Positions 34,668-44,074 of a stretch of 64,000 nucleotides of DNA are shown piece after piece; within the stretch, counting starts at the first letter, position 1; every line of letters begins with the position of its first letter. The notes beneath the pieces are model-generated. The model was not told where the DNA came from. It ran no database searches and was given only the letters and a program-made list of their open reading frames with translations. Origin of the DNA: Ensifer sp. PDNC004 (GTDB lineage: Bacteria; Pseudomonadota; Alphaproteobacteria; Rhizobiales; Rhizobiaceae); assembly GCF_016919405.1 (NCBI RefSeq), contig NZ_CP070353.1:3224501-3288500 (forward strand), in the 5' to 3' direction. The position numbers and the translations under genes are program-made.

Positions 34668-35873
34668 TCAGGCGGAAGCGAGAACCTTGGCAAACTGTTC
34701 GACCGCCCAATCCACCTGCTCGGCAGTGATGACGAGCGGCGGCGCGATGCGGATGGTGTCGCCGTGGGTGTCCTTGGCAAGGATGCCGAGCCCTTTCAGC
34801 GCTTCGCAATACTTGCGGGCGCCGCCGGCTTCCGGCACCAGTTCCACCGCCAGCATCAGGCCGCGACCGCGCACTTCCTTGATGATGTTGGAACGGATGT
34901 CGGTGAGGCCCTTCTGGAAGCGTTCGCCCATCTTCGCCGAATTCTCGATCATGCCTTCTTCCGTCAGCGCTTTCAGCGCAGCGCGGGCAATGGCGCAGGC
35001 GAGCGGATTGCCGCCGAAGGTCGAGCCGTGCTGGCCGGGCTTCAGGACGCCGAGCACTTCGGAGTTCGAAAGCACGGCCGAGACGGGGTAGAAACCGCCT
35101 GATAGAGCCTTGCCGATCAGCGTCACGTCGGCTTCGATCGCCTCATGCTCTTCGGCAAGCAGCTTGCCGGTGCGGCCGAGACCGGTCTGGATCTCGTCGA
35201 GGATCAGCGTGATGCCGTGCTTGGTGCAGAGTTCGCGCACCGTCGTGAAGTAGCCGACCGGTGGTACGATGACGCCGGCTTCGCCCTGGATCGGCTCGAC
35301 GAGGAAGGCAACGGTGTTTTCGTTGATCGCCGCGCGGAAGGCGTCAATGTCACCGAAAGGCACTACGCGGAAGCCGGGCGCGAACGGGCCGAAGCCGGTG
35401 CGGGCGTCCGGGTCGGTGGAGAAGCCGACGATGCCCATGGTGCGGCCGTGGAAGTTGTTGGAGCAGACGATGATCTCGGCCTTGTTCTCGGCAACGCCCT
35501 TGACCTCATAGCCCCACTTGCGCACTGCCTTGACGGCGGTCTCGACGGCTTCCGCGCCGGAGTTCATCGGCAGCACCTTGTGCGAGCCGGTGAGCGCTGC
35601 GATCTCTTCGTAGAAATGCGCCAGCTGGTCGTTGCGGAAGGCGCGGGAGGTCAGCGTCAGCTTCTGCGCCTGCTCCATCATCGCCTGCAGGATCTTCGGG
35701 TGGCAATGGCCCTGGTTCACGGCGGAGTAGGCCGAGAGACAGTCGAGGTAGCGATTGCCCTCCATGTCCCAGACATAGACGCCTTCGCCGCGCGAGAGCA
35801 CCACGTCGAGCGGCTTGTAGTTATGGGCGCCGAGCCGGTATTCGGTTTCGATCAGGGCTGCCGTCGTGTTCAT
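34668..35873 (-). CDS. rocD: Ornithine aminotransferase
   Basis: A 401-residue class III PLP aminotransferase converting ornithine and 2-oxoglutarate to glutamate semialdehyde and glutamate. The PLP region includes [20 protein letters not shown] (about 103-122), [15 protein letters not shown] (about 222-236) and the Schiff-base lysine in [15 protein letters not shown] (about 251-265). The family-specific start [26 protein letters not shown] identifies OAT rather than acetylornithine aminotransferase. ATG 35873 follows GGAGGACGA. It is 27 bases downstream of the arginase gene and completes the arginine-to-glutamate route. Confidence 0.95.
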   Translation of the reverse strand: MNTTAALIETEYRLGAHNYKPLDVVLSRGEGVYVWDMEGNRYLDCLSAYSAVNQGHCHPKILQAMMEQAQKLTLTSRAFRNDQLAHFYEEIAALTGSHKVLPMNSGAEAVETAVKAVRKWGYEVKGVAENKAEIIVCSNNFHGRTMGIVGFSTDPDARTGFGPFAPGFRVVPFGDIDAFRAAINENTVAFLVEPIQGEAGVIVPPVGYFTTVRELCTKHGITLILDEIQTGLGRTGKLLAEEHEAIEADVTLIGKALSGGFYPVSAVLSNSEVLGVLKPGQHGSTFGGNPLACAIARAALKALTEEGMIENSAKMGERFQKGLTDIRSNIIKEVRGRGLMLAVELVPEAGGARKYCEALKGLGILAKDTHGDTIRIAPPLVITAEQVDWAVEQFAKVLASA

Positions 35874-35900
35874 ATATCGTCCTCCGTTTGTCTTTTTTTC

Positions 35901-36824
35901 TCAGGCGCTGCGGGTCGGCCGGTCGAGAACGCGGCGGCCGAAGAGGCTTGCCGTCAGTTCGACCAGGACGCGCGCGCTCTTGCCGCGGTCGTCGAGGAAG
36001 GGGTTGAGCTCGACGACGTCGAGCGAGGAAACAAGCCCGCTTTCCCAGAGCATTTCCATGATCAGGTGCGCTTCGCGGAAGGTGGCGCCGCCGGGAACGG
36101 TGGTGCCGACGCCGGGCGCAAGGTCTGGATCCATGAAGTCGACGTCGAGGCTGACATGCAGCAGGCCGTTGGCGGCGCGAACCTCTTCGAGGATCTGGCG
36201 CATGATATGGGCCATGCCGAGTTCGTCGACGGCGCGCATGTCATAAACGCGGACGCCATGCTCGGCGATCTCTTCACGCTCGCGGTCGTCGACCGAGCGG
36301 ATGCCGACCTGGAAGACCTTGGTTGGGTCGACGAGCGGACGGTCGGACGGCAGGATCGGGGCGAATTCCGCCTGGCCGCAGAAAAAGGCGACCGGCATGC
36401 CGTGCATGTTGCCGGAGGGCGAGGTCGACGGCGAGTTGAAGTCGGCATGGGCGTCGAGCCAGAGCACGAAGAGCGGTCGGCCGACGTCGGCGGCGTAGCG
36501 CGCCATGCCGGAGACGCTGCCCATGGAAAGCGCGTGGTCGCCACCCAGGATGATCGGGAAGTGGCCCTTGCGCACCGTGTCGTGCACCGAATCATGTAGC
36601 GCACGGGCGAAGGCTGCGACGATCTGCAGGTTGTTGGCGCCTGGGTGGTTGGCAAGGTCGCGGGCCGGCAGCGGCTTGACGTCGCCTTCGTCGTGAACGG
36701 TATGGCCGAGGTCGCGCAGCACGGTGTCGATGCCGGCGATGCGCAGGGCTGTCGGTCCCATGGCCGCGCCGCGCCGTCCAGAACCTTCCTCGATGGGTGC
36801 GCCGATCAGCGTGATGGTCGTCAT
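35901..36824 (-). CDS. rocF: Arginase
   Basis: A 307-residue ureohydrolase splitting arginine to ornithine and urea with a binuclear Mn centre. The metal ligands are in GGDHALSMGS (about 98), WLDAHADFN (about 122) and SLDVDFMDPDLAPG (about 225); the substrate motif is SPSGNMHGMP. The length and the IGAPIEEGSGRRGAAMGPTALR start are typical of bacterial arginase. ATG 36824 is preferred over an upstream open frame. First gene of the operon with rocD, divergent from an Lrp regulator. Its Mn requirement is of interest given the sit system nearby. Confidence 0.95.
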   Translation of the reverse strand: MTTITLIGAPIEEGSGRRGAAMGPTALRIAGIDTVLRDLGHTVHDEGDVKPLPARDLANHPGANNLQIVAAFARALHDSVHDTVRKGHFPIILGGDHALSMGSVSGMARYAADVGRPLFVLWLDAHADFNSPSTSPSGNMHGMPVAFFCGQAEFAPILPSDRPLVDPTKVFQVGIRSVDDREREEIAEHGVRVYDMRAVDELGMAHIMRQILEEVRAANGLLHVSLDVDFMDPDLAPGVGTTVPGGATFREAHLIMEMLWESGLVSSLDVVELNPFLDDRGKSARVLVELTASLFGRRVLDRPTRSA

Positions 36825-36933
36825 GTCCGCCCGATTCCTTCTCAAGATAATTCCCATGTGATCCCGTTCGGGATGTGTGGATTATGGCGAAAATGGGCGT
36901 CAGCAAAAAGATGGAAAACTGCCGATTAGTGAG

Positions 36934-36950
36934 CTAAATTCGACAGATTG
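36934..36950. promoter_or_regulatory. Candidate Lrp-family operator (second copy)
   Basis: CTAAATTCGACAGATTG differs in one base from the element at 3386-3402. It lies 30 bases before the second Lrp gene in the divergent promoter of rocFD. The dyad AAT..G.C..ATT is kept. Probably the regulator's binding site; inferred. Confidence 0.6.
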
Positions 36951-36979
36951 ATAAGTCCCGTTTTGCAAAGTGACAGGCA

Positions 36980-37414
36980 ATGGATGATCTCGACCAGGCG
37001 CTCATCAGCGCGCTGCGCCAGAATGCGCGCATTCCCGTTTCGACGCTATCGGAAATGACGGGCGTGTCGCGGGCGACGGTCGCTGCCCGCATCGACAGGC
37101 TGGTCGCCAACGGCACGATCGCCGCCTTTACCATCCGCACCGGTGCGGAAATCCCGGCTTCGGGGGTTCGTGCCGTGGTCATGATCGAGGTGCACGGCAA
37201 GATGGCCGACCGTGTTGCCGAGCAGTTGCGCGGCCTGCCGCAGGTGCGCGCGCTGCACAGCACCAATGGACGTTGGGACTTTATCGCCGAGCTTCAGGAC
37301 CGCGATCTCGTCTCCTTCGACGAGACGCTGCGGCGCATCCGTCTGATCGACGGCATCACCGTCACGGAGACGAATATTCTGTTGAAAACCAGCAAGATGA
37401 CCGGCGCATTCTGA
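36980..37414 (+). CDS. Lrp/AsnC family regulator of arginine catabolism
   Basis: A 144-residue feast/famine regulator. The HTH (MDDLDQALISALRQNARIPVSTLSEMTGVSRATVAARIDRL, about 1-41) is followed by a RAM ligand domain. It diverges from rocF-rocD, so it is the likely arginine/ornithine-responsive activator, analogous to PutR/ArgP-like local Lrp proteins. It is only moderately similar to the Lrp protein at 3421-3852 although the two share a promoter element. Confidence 0.93.
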   Translation: MDDLDQALISALRQNARIPVSTLSEMTGVSRATVAARIDRLVANGTIAAFTIRTGAEIPASGVRAVVMIEVHGKMADRVAEQLRGLPQVRALHSTNGRWDFIAELQDRDLVSFDETLRRIRLIDGITVTETNILLKTSKMTGAF

Positions 37415-37525
37415 ACGTTTCGGGCGGCTCGAACCGGCGAGGAAAATGCCTCTCGGAGTCGAATTGTTCTTGATTTGTTCTAATGTTCCGCTATGATGGC
37501 CGCCTCACCCAAGATGGAGGATGTC

Positions 37526-38008
37526 ATGGTTGCCAATGGCGGCAGGCTTGCCGATCGGCAGATCTGTGTGAAGCTGTTCGTCAGGCATGGCGACGAGGAT
37601 CGCGCTATCGCCTTCTATCGCGAAGCGCTCGGTGCCGAACTGCTGCAGCGGCATGAATGGCCGAGCGGCATTCTGACGAGTGCGGACTTGAGGATCGGGG
37701 AATCGGTGTTTCGGATTGCCGGGGCCAACCCGCGCCGCGATGCCGAGCCCAAGCTTGGCGGGCCGCGCTCGCCGCATGCGCTCGGCACGACGGCGGTGAT
37801 CCTGGAACTGCATGTGCGCGACGTCGATCGCGTCATCGGCCGGGCGATCGGCGCCGGAGCAAGCCTTCGCAATGCGGCCGAAACCTTGTCGACGGGCGAT
37901 CGCGTCGGCGCCTTCATCGATCCCTTCGGCCATATCTGGGCGCTGTTCAATGCCATGGAAGATGCCGATATCGTCGACCTGAGCATCGAGGCCCGCAACG
38001 CCGCCTGA
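37526..38008 (+). CDS. VOC-family (PhnB/glyoxalase-like) protein
   Basis: About 160 residues with one vicinal-oxygen-chelate module of the PhnB-like type: KLFVRHGDEDRAIAFYREALGAELLQRHEW at the start and GDRVGAFIDPFGHIWALF near the end. VILELHVRDVDRVIGRAIGAGA forms the second beta-alpha unit. Its function is unknown; such proteins include glyoxalases, dioxygenases and resistance proteins. ATG 37526 has GGAGG five bases upstream; ATG 37493 is an alternative. The terminator stem lies inside its last codons. Confidence 0.85.
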   Translation: MVANGGRLADRQICVKLFVRHGDEDRAIAFYREALGAELLQRHEWPSGILTSADLRIGESVFRIAGANPRRDAEPKLGGPRSPHALGTTAVILELHVRDVDRVIGRAIGAGASLRNAAETLSTGDRVGAFIDPFGHIWALFNAMEDADIVDLSIEARNAA

Positions 38009-38024
38009 GGCGTTGCGGGCCTTT
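37990..38024 (+). terminator. Terminator overlapping the VOC gene end
   Basis: A 13-bp perfect stem (37990-38002 with 38009-38021) has the loop GCCTGA, which contains the stop codon, and then TTT. The hairpin is partly coding. Confidence 0.8.
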
Positions 38025-38058
38025 CGCCGTCTGGACGTATGCTTTGATGGCTACGCGA

Positions 38059-38859
38059 TCAGAAGAACTCGTCGAGCAGGCAGTAGAAGTCGCGTTTCTC
38101 GGAATCGTCCTTGTCGATACCGTAGCGGGTCAGAAACGGCTGAACCCATTCCTCGCCGAGATTGTAGGCGACGCTGCGGCAGGCGAGTGCGATGTCCTGA
38201 TAGGGGTCGGCGACGCCCAGCCGGCTGCAATCGATGAAGCCGGAAAACCGGCCGTTCTTCTCGATGATGTTCGGCAGGCAGGCGTCGCCATGGGTGACGA
38301 CGAGCTTGCCGGCTCGGGGCATGCGCGCCTGCAGTTCGGCAAAGAGATCCGCCGCCGTGCGGCCGAGCCGCGTTTCGTCGAAGTCGCTCTCGTCGATCAC
38401 GCCGGCCTGGGTGCGCGTCTTCGCGATGGCGATGCGCTTTTCGATCCGATGATCGAAGGGGCAGGTGGCGATATCCAGCGCATGCAGTCGCTTCAGGGCG
38501 TCGGCAAGGATGACGATCTGGTCCTTGGGCGACAATGTCGTGGAGGCGAGGTCTGTCCCTTCCACGGCCTGCAGCAGCAGCCAGCTGGTTTGCGCGCCGA
38601 AGGCGCGGGCGATCACCCGGGGGCAGGGCACATCCTTTGATGCCAGCCAATCAAGCCGCGCAGCCTCGTCGACGAACTCGCCGAACGGGCCGGCTTCCTC
38701 GAGCTTCAGAACCAGCATGGGACGATCGGGCGCCTTGAGGAGAAAGATGCTCGAGTCGGATTGCCCGAGCAGATCACGGTTCCACTGATAGCCGTCGACG
38801 AAGGGGTGGAATTGGGCGGGCAGTTGGGGATGCGGAAAAGAAGAGGGCAAGGCAATCAC
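38059..38859 (-). CDS. APH(3')-II-like aminoglycoside phosphotransferase
   Basis: About 266 residues and close in pattern to APH(3') enzymes that phosphorylate kanamycin/neomycin-type aminoglycosides. It shows LHALDIATCPFDHRIEKRI, the Brenner motif VVTHGDACLPNII (catalytic Asp), GRFSGFIDCSRLGVADPYQDIALACR (metal-binding Asp) and the C-terminal FYCLLDEFF, all hallmarks of APH(3')-II. The start is uncertain: GTG 38859 gives the family length, while TTG 38850 and ATG 38988 are other options. It is a stand-alone chromosomal gene with no mobile element near it, so probably intrinsic. Whether it confers resistance is unknown. Confidence 0.85.
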   Translation of the reverse strand: MIALPSSFPHPQLPAQFHPFVDGYQWNRDLLGQSDSSIFLLKAPDRPMLVLKLEEAGPFGEFVDEAARLDWLASKDVPCPRVIARAFGAQTSWLLLQAVEGTDLASTTLSPKDQIVILADALKRLHALDIATCPFDHRIEKRIAIAKTRTQAGVIDESDFDETRLGRTAADLFAELQARMPRAGKLVVTHGDACLPNIIEKNGRFSGFIDCSRLGVADPYQDIALACRSVAYNLGEEWVQPFLTRYGIDKDDSEKRDFYCLLDEFF

Positions 38860-39083
38860 CTGAAAAAGGAATGAAACAAATGGGGCGTGCGGTCGCGCGC
38901 CGACACCGATGTAGGTTCGGCAAAGTGGCAATTCCACGGAGCGATCTCGGAAGTTTTCGACACCGCCTGAGCGCAAATCGCCTTTCATGGTGCGTCTTCG
39001 TCAAATCTCCATCAAAACTTCGCAAAGCCCGCTCGGGCTGACCGCAAAGTCACCTTTTTTGAACGTGTTTCGAAGAGGTGCTC

Positions 39084-39578
39084 ATGGGCGTGAACCACGA
39101 TGAACTGCTGTCGGCTGCCGAATGCGCCGACCGCCTCGGCCTAACCATCCGCGCTCTCAAGGTCTATGAGGATCGCGGCCTGATCTCGCCGCGGCGGACG
39201 GAGAAGAAGTGGCGGCTCTATGGTGCCGTCGAAATCGCGCGGCTGACCGAAATCCTGGCGCTGCGACGGCTTGGCCTCAGCCTCACCCGGATTACCGAGA
39301 TGCTTGCCGGTACCGCGCCGGCCCTTCGGCAAACGCTTGCCGTCCAGCAATCGGCATTCTTGGACCTGCGCGACCGTGTCGAACACAGCCTGTCCTTGAT
39401 CGATGCGGCGCTCGAGAAGATCGAGCGGGGCGATGCTCTCTCTATCGACGAACTCGTCGCGCTTGCCCGAAGGACCGAGATGACGAGCCTGTCGCCCGAC
39501 GCCGTCGCGTGGAGCCGCTACGAGCAGACGCGCCCGCGCCGCGAGGCCTCCTTCGTTCCCGAGAACGGCTGGGCCTGA
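39084..39578 (+). CDS. MerR-family transcriptional regulator
   Basis: A 164-residue regulator with an N-terminal MerR winged helix, LLSAAECADRLGLTIRALKVYEDRGLISPRRTEKKWRLYG (about 8-47), and a long coiled-coil region to about 125. It has no metal-binding Cys cluster, so a small-molecule or multidrug signal is more likely. It is divergent from the APH(3')-like gene, a possible target. ATG 39084 follows AAGAGG. Confidence 0.9.
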   Translation: MGVNHDELLSAAECADRLGLTIRALKVYEDRGLISPRRTEKKWRLYGAVEIARLTEILALRRLGLSLTRITEMLAGTAPALRQTLAVQQSAFLDLRDRVEHSLSLIDAALEKIERGDALSIDELVALARRTEMTSLSPDAVAWSRYEQTRPRREASFVPENGWA

Positions 39579-39710
39579 AACAGGTCGTGCAGGAATGCGC
39601 GGCGGTTCTGCGCTGATGCCATGCAGCAGAGCCGAGCTTGAAGCACCACCGGCGCATTTGAAGGATTGCGGCAGACTTCGCCGTCGAGGCGATCTTCGTG
39701 AAGAGAGATG

Positions 39711-39741
39711 AGCCCGCGGATCGCGACCGGATCCGCGGGCT
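39711..39741. terminator. Hairpin between convergent merR-like gene and tamB
   Basis: A 12-bp stem, AGCCCGCGGATC (39711-39722) with GATCCGCGGGCT (39730-39741), has a 7-base loop. There is no T-run, so termination is likely but not certain. Confidence 0.6.
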
Positions 39742-39792
39742 CCCTCACGCTCACTGCTGAGCAGGGCAGGCGTATTTTTCGCCGGGCGCCGC

Positions 39793-42700
39793 TCAATATT
39801 CCTTTTCGAAGAAGACACCGCCCGAGGCCGAACCGTCGCCGGCGGCCGAGCCTTTGAGCTTTACGCCCTTGCCGACATCGAGATTGATGACCGCCTTGCT
39901 GGAGGCGGAATCGGAGCCCTGCTGCAGTTCGATATAGGTGCGGTCGTTGAGATACTTGCCGGCGCGCACGGACGCACCGCCATTCTCGTCGGTGGTGACG
40001 TCGAGATCGTCGACGCCGAGTTTGTTGCGCAGGCCGTCGAGCAGCGACGTCGAGCCGCCGCCGGCCAACTGGCTGACGGCGGACGCAAGCTGGGCGATCT
40101 GGAAGGCCGAGAGGTTCGACAGCGACCGGTTGAAGATCAGCTGCGCCAGGATTTCATCCTGCGGCAGGGCCGGGGAGGACGAGAAGGCGATCTGCGGATT
40201 GTTGGCGAGGCCCGCCACCGAGACGGTGATGGTGGTCGCGCCGACGCTGGACGTCGCCTTCAGATCGAGCGTCGGGATCAGGTCGCCGCCAAAGCCGATA
40301 TTGCCGTCGGTGAAGGTCAGGCGCTTGCCGAGGATTTCAAGCCGCCCGCGGCGCATCTCGAAGCCACCGGAAATGACCGGCTGCACCGCAGTGCCGCGGA
40401 TCGTCAGGTCGCCGCCAAGTTCCGCGTCGATGCCGCGGCCGCGCACGAAGATCTGGTGCGCATTGACGCCGAGATCGAAGGCGATCACGCCGCTGGCATT
40501 GGCGCCGGCAGCCGGCACTTCGTCCTTGCGCAGGTCCTTGACCATCTTCTGCACCTTGGGCGGTGCATTCTTGTGCTTGATGTCAATCGCCGACAGCGAG
40601 GTCGGCAGCTTCTCGGGAATGGTGATCGAGGCCTTGCGGATCGTCACCTTGCCGCCGAGCGTCGGGGTCGCGACCAGGGGGCCGGTCAGCGTCATCTCGC
40701 CGGCGACATTGGCGTTGAACAGCGTGCCGTCGACGTAGGTCGCGTTGTTCAGCTTGATCTTCAGGTTGGCCGGGAAGCCTGAACCCGGCACGGTGCCGAC
40801 GGTGCCGCTGGCTTCGACCGAGCCGCCGGTCGCGAGATTGGCCGAGAGCCTCGAGATCGTCGCCTGCTTGCCGTCGAGCGCGACATTGGCGGTCAGGTCG
40901 TTGAGCGCCAGGTTGCGGCGCACGTCGACGAGGCGCCCACCTGACGTGGCGATCGTGCCGGCGATCTGCGGCGCCTTGGCCGAGCCGGAAATCGCCACAT
41001 CGACATTCGCCTGACCCGTCAGCGTGAAGCCCTTTTCCGCCATCAGGTTGGCGATGAGCGCGAAGGGGACGTTGCCATTGAACTTCATCGCGATCGGCAT
41101 GTTGCCGCCGATATCGACATTGCCGCCGCCCTTGAAGGAAAGGCCGCCGGCGCCCGAAAGCGTCGTATCGAGCGTCACCTTGTTGTTGGCAAACTTGCCG
41201 TCCGCCGTCACGTCAAAAGCCGCAACGCCGGCCGTTCGCGCCGCTGCGAGCGAGGCGCCCGACCATTTGAGATCGTAGGCGACGACCGGTGCAGACGCGC
41301 CACCCTCGACATCGACGGTGCCGGCGATCGTACCCTCGGCGCCGAGATCCGGCGCAAAGGCGTTGACCAGTGCTGCGGGCAGGGCGTTGAGCTTCGCCGT
41401 GATGTCGAGCTTTTCGCCAGCGGTGCCGTTGACGGCGATCGTGCCTTTCGACGCCTGGATCGTCAGCGCGTTGAGACGGACGGTGCCGTTTTCGATGGCG
41501 ATCACCGTCGGCTGCGCCAATTTCAGGGCAATGCCTTTCGGCGTTGCGCCAAAGGATGTGAGGCGGATTTCCGTGCGGCCTTTGGAGCTGGCAAGGTCGC
41601 CCTTCACCGTCAGCGGTCCGCCGTCGTATTTGCCGTCGACGGAAAAGCCGGTGCGGCCGGCCTGTTGCTCGAAATCGACGGCGAGTCCGGAAACACGGTT
41701 TTCGCCCTGCGCCACGGTTTCGGCGCGGATGCTGCCCTTGACCGCAAGGACCGCAAGGTCCGCGATGGTGATGTCGGCGGTCGGCTTGGAAATCGTCAGC
41801 TGATCGCGCTTGATGCCGCTGCCGCCGGCCTTGACGACGACGGAGGTAATGCCGTTTGCGGTCTTGATGGCAGCGGAACCGTTGAGGTCGCCGGATGCCT
41901 TCTGCCCGGCCATGGCGGCAAGCAGGCCGAGATCAGGCAGGTCGAAGCTGATCGTGCCGTCCGGCTTGAAATCGGGGGTGAAGCTGATCGCCCCGGTCAG
42001 CTTGTTCTCGCCGATCCTGGCTTCGAGCACCGGGATTGCGGTCTGGCCGTCCTTCGAGACGACGTCGGCCTTGACGTCGATGGCCTGGCCGTCGAGCGCA
42101 CCGGTTGCCGTCAGACTTGCCTGCGGGCTCGATGGGTTGGCCTTGGCGTCGGCCTTGACGTTGAGGTCGCTGAGCGTGCGCCCGGCCAATGTCGCGCCGC
42201 TTGAGGTCAGCTCGGCCTTGATGCCGAGTTCGGCGAGCGGGCCGGTCACGGCGGCAGTGAATTCGGCCTTGCCCTTGGCATCGTCAAGCACCTTGCCGAG
42301 ATCGGGCAGTGTGCCCTTGAGATCGGCCGTCAGGTTGCTCTGTGCGAGCGCAACGGTGCCGGCCGCCTCGATCGTGCCCGACTTGAGCTCGATACCCTCC
42401 ACGGTGACGCCGCCGTCGCTTGCCGTCTTCACCTCGCCCGAGAGTGCGATCGTGCCGTCGAACTTCGCTGCGGCTGCCGGCGGCAGCGCGCCTGGAACGG
42501 CAAAGAGCTTGAAGGCGGCGGAAACCGTATTCTCGTCGCGATAGAAGGCGCCGGTGAGCGAACCGCCAACGCCGGGGCTCTCGATCGTTACCGGATTGAA
42601 GGCGATGCTTTCCTTCGTCACGGACAGGTTGGCGTCGATCTTCATCGGCACCTGCACCAGGCGGGCGAGGTTTGCATCGTTGAAGCCGGCTTCGCCCACT

Positions 42701-43971
42701 TCGATTGCCGCCTTCACCAGACCGGATTGCGCCTGGACATTGAAGCCGTCGCTACGTGCCGAGAGCTTGACTGCGCCGAGCGCCACGTCCGGCAGCGCCA
42801 CGGAGGTGACGTCTGCGGCGAGATCGAGGATCGCGGCTTGCGCGTCGCCGATGAGCGAGAAGTCGACGGAATTGATCTTGGCCTGCGCCTCACCCTTCTG
42901 CAGCGGCCAGCGGAAATCGACCGGGCCGTTGGTGCCGGCAAGCCTGGCCTTGAGGTTGTTCTCGCCCTTGCTGTCGTAGGTTCCAAAAGCGGCAAAGGAG
43001 AGCGCGCCGGTCGCCACATGAGCCTTGTCGACCTGCACCAGCCCCTGGTCGTTGAACGCGGCGGCGATGTCGATCCTGGTCTCACCCTCGAACATCGGGC
43101 GCAGCGCTGGCGGCATCAGCGAGCCGAAGCCGCCGCCACCGTCGACCGTCAGCCGGTGCATTCCGTCAGGCGTCTGGACGTGGCGACCGTCGAGCTTGAG
43201 AATTTTGCTGCCGTCGAGTGCTGCCGTAGCGCTGCCGCTCCAGTCGGAAAGCGGGCCTTCACCGGTCAGCTTGATGTTGACCGAAGGCTCGTTCGGGAGG
43301 CGAAGCAGCTTTGCCAGCACGCCGTTGTTCGGTTCGTCCACGGTCGCTTCAAGCTTCAGCTCGTTGCCCGCCGGATTGAAGACGATATCGGCGACCGCGC
43401 GTGCTTCCGGCCGGTCGCGCTGGGCGGCCGCAAGCTGAAGGGCGATGCTTTCGTTGGTCGCGTTCACCTTGCCGCTGGCGGTCAGGAACTGGTCCTCGCC
43501 GGCGATCGCCTTGCCGATGATGATCTCCTTGAGATCAATCGCGTCGATCTTGACGTCGACGGGAAGCGCAAAGGTCGAGCGGACTTCCTTGGTCTCGGAG
43601 GAGGGGATCGGCAGGCGCTCGACGCGGATCGAGCCGGCCGAGAGCGCTGCGGCTTCGAAGCGGAAGGAGAGGAGGGCGGCGGGCGACCAGTCGAGATTGA
43701 CGTCGCGCACTTCGGCATAGATGCCCTCGCCATCGAACAGCGTGATGCTTCCGGCCGTGAACTTGCCGGTCAAAAGCGCGCTCGGATCGGCGATCCGCAC
43801 GATCTGGTCGGGTGTTGCCGCATATTTCTCGATTGCCCAGGCGACGAGCCGGGCGCCGGGTGTGGTGAAGCCCACGAAGGCGACGAGAAGAAGGGCAACG
43901 ATCGCAAGCACGCCAAGCACACGAAGGCCATAGCGCAGCGTCGCGCGAAGGAAACGGACGACCTGATTCAT
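39793..43971 (-). CDS. tamB: Translocation and assembly module protein TamB
   Basis: A 1392-residue AsmA-like bridging protein. It has one N-terminal membrane anchor (about 14-37, LRVLGVLAIVALLLVAFVGF), a very long beta-rich periplasmic repeat region and the C-terminal TamB/DUF490 domain. That domain (about 1050-1392) shows GGKVTIRKASITIPEKLP and GGFEMRRGRLEILGKRLTFTDGNIGFGG. It works with TamA in moving outer-membrane proteins and probably lipids across the periplasm. The start at 43971 is the first in-frame ATG before the anchor. It lies 103 bases after tamA on the same strand, the standard order. Confidence 0.95.
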   Translation of the reverse strand: MNQVVRFLRATLRYGLRVLGVLAIVALLLVAFVGFTTPGARLVAWAIEKYAATPDQIVRIADPSALLTGKFTAGSITLFDGEGIYAEVRDVNLDWSPAALLSFRFEAAALSAGSIRVERLPIPSSETKEVRSTFALPVDVKIDAIDLKEIIIGKAIAGEDQFLTASGKVNATNESIALQLAAAQRDRPEARAVADIVFNPAGNELKLEATVDEPNNGVLAKLLRLPNEPSVNIKLTGEGPLSDWSGSATAALDGSKILKLDGRHVQTPDGMHRLTVDGGGGFGSLMPPALRPMFEGETRIDIAAAFNDQGLVQVDKAHVATGALSFAAFGTYDSKGENNLKARLAGTNGPVDFRWPLQKGEAQAKINSVDFSLIGDAQAAILDLAADVTSVALPDVALGAVKLSARSDGFNVQAQSGLVKAAIEVGEAGFNDANLARLVQVPMKIDANLSVTKESIAFNPVTIESPGVGGSLTGAFYRDENTVSAAFKLFAVPGALPPAAAAKFDGTIALSGEVKTASDGGVTVEGIELKSGTIEAAGTVALAQSNLTADLKGTLPDLGKVLDDAKGKAEFTAAVTGPLAELGIKAELTSSGATLAGRTLSDLNVKADAKANPSSPQASLTATGALDGQAIDVKADVVSKDGQTAIPVLEARIGENKLTGAISFTPDFKPDGTISFDLPDLGLLAAMAGQKASGDLNGSAAIKTANGITSVVVKAGGSGIKRDQLTISKPTADITIADLAVLAVKGSIRAETVAQGENRVSGLAVDFEQQAGRTGFSVDGKYDGGPLTVKGDLASSKGRTEIRLTSFGATPKGIALKLAQPTVIAIENGTVRLNALTIQASKGTIAVNGTAGEKLDITAKLNALPAALVNAFAPDLGAEGTIAGTVDVEGGASAPVVAYDLKWSGASLAAARTAGVAAFDVTADGKFANNKVTLDTTLSGAGGLSFKGGGNVDIGGNMPIAMKFNGNVPFALIANLMAEKGFTLTGQANVDVAISGSAKAPQIAGTIATSGGRLVDVRRNLALNDLTANVALDGKQATISRLSANLATGGSVEASGTVGTVPGSGFPANLKIKLNNATYVDGTLFNANVAGEMTLTGPLVATPTLGGKVTIRKASITIPEKLPTSLSAIDIKHKNAPPKVQKMVKDLRKDEVPAAGANASGVIAFDLGVNAHQIFVRGRGIDAELGGDLTIRGTAVQPVISGGFEMRRGRLEILGKRLTFTDGNIGFGGDLIPTLDLKATSSVGATTITVSVAGLANNPQIAFSSSPALPQDEILAQLIFNRSLSNLSAFQIAQLASAVSQLAGGGSTSLLDGLRNKLGVDDLDVTTDENGGASVRAGKYLNDRTYIELQQGSDSASSKAVINLDVGKGVKLKGSAAGDGSASGGVFFEKEY

Positions 43972-44074
43972 GATCTACCCATAACGCAAGTTGCGCGGCA
44001 GCGGAATCGCCGCGGGGAGAAACTATCGCGCAATGACGGCGATTTGCCGATTCCTGCGGGAGAAACGGCCTGGA

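Noticed and set aside
38059..39578. APH-like and MerR genes as a transposon-borne resistance cassette
   Set aside because: No transposase, inverted repeats or integron site; flanking genes look like core genome.
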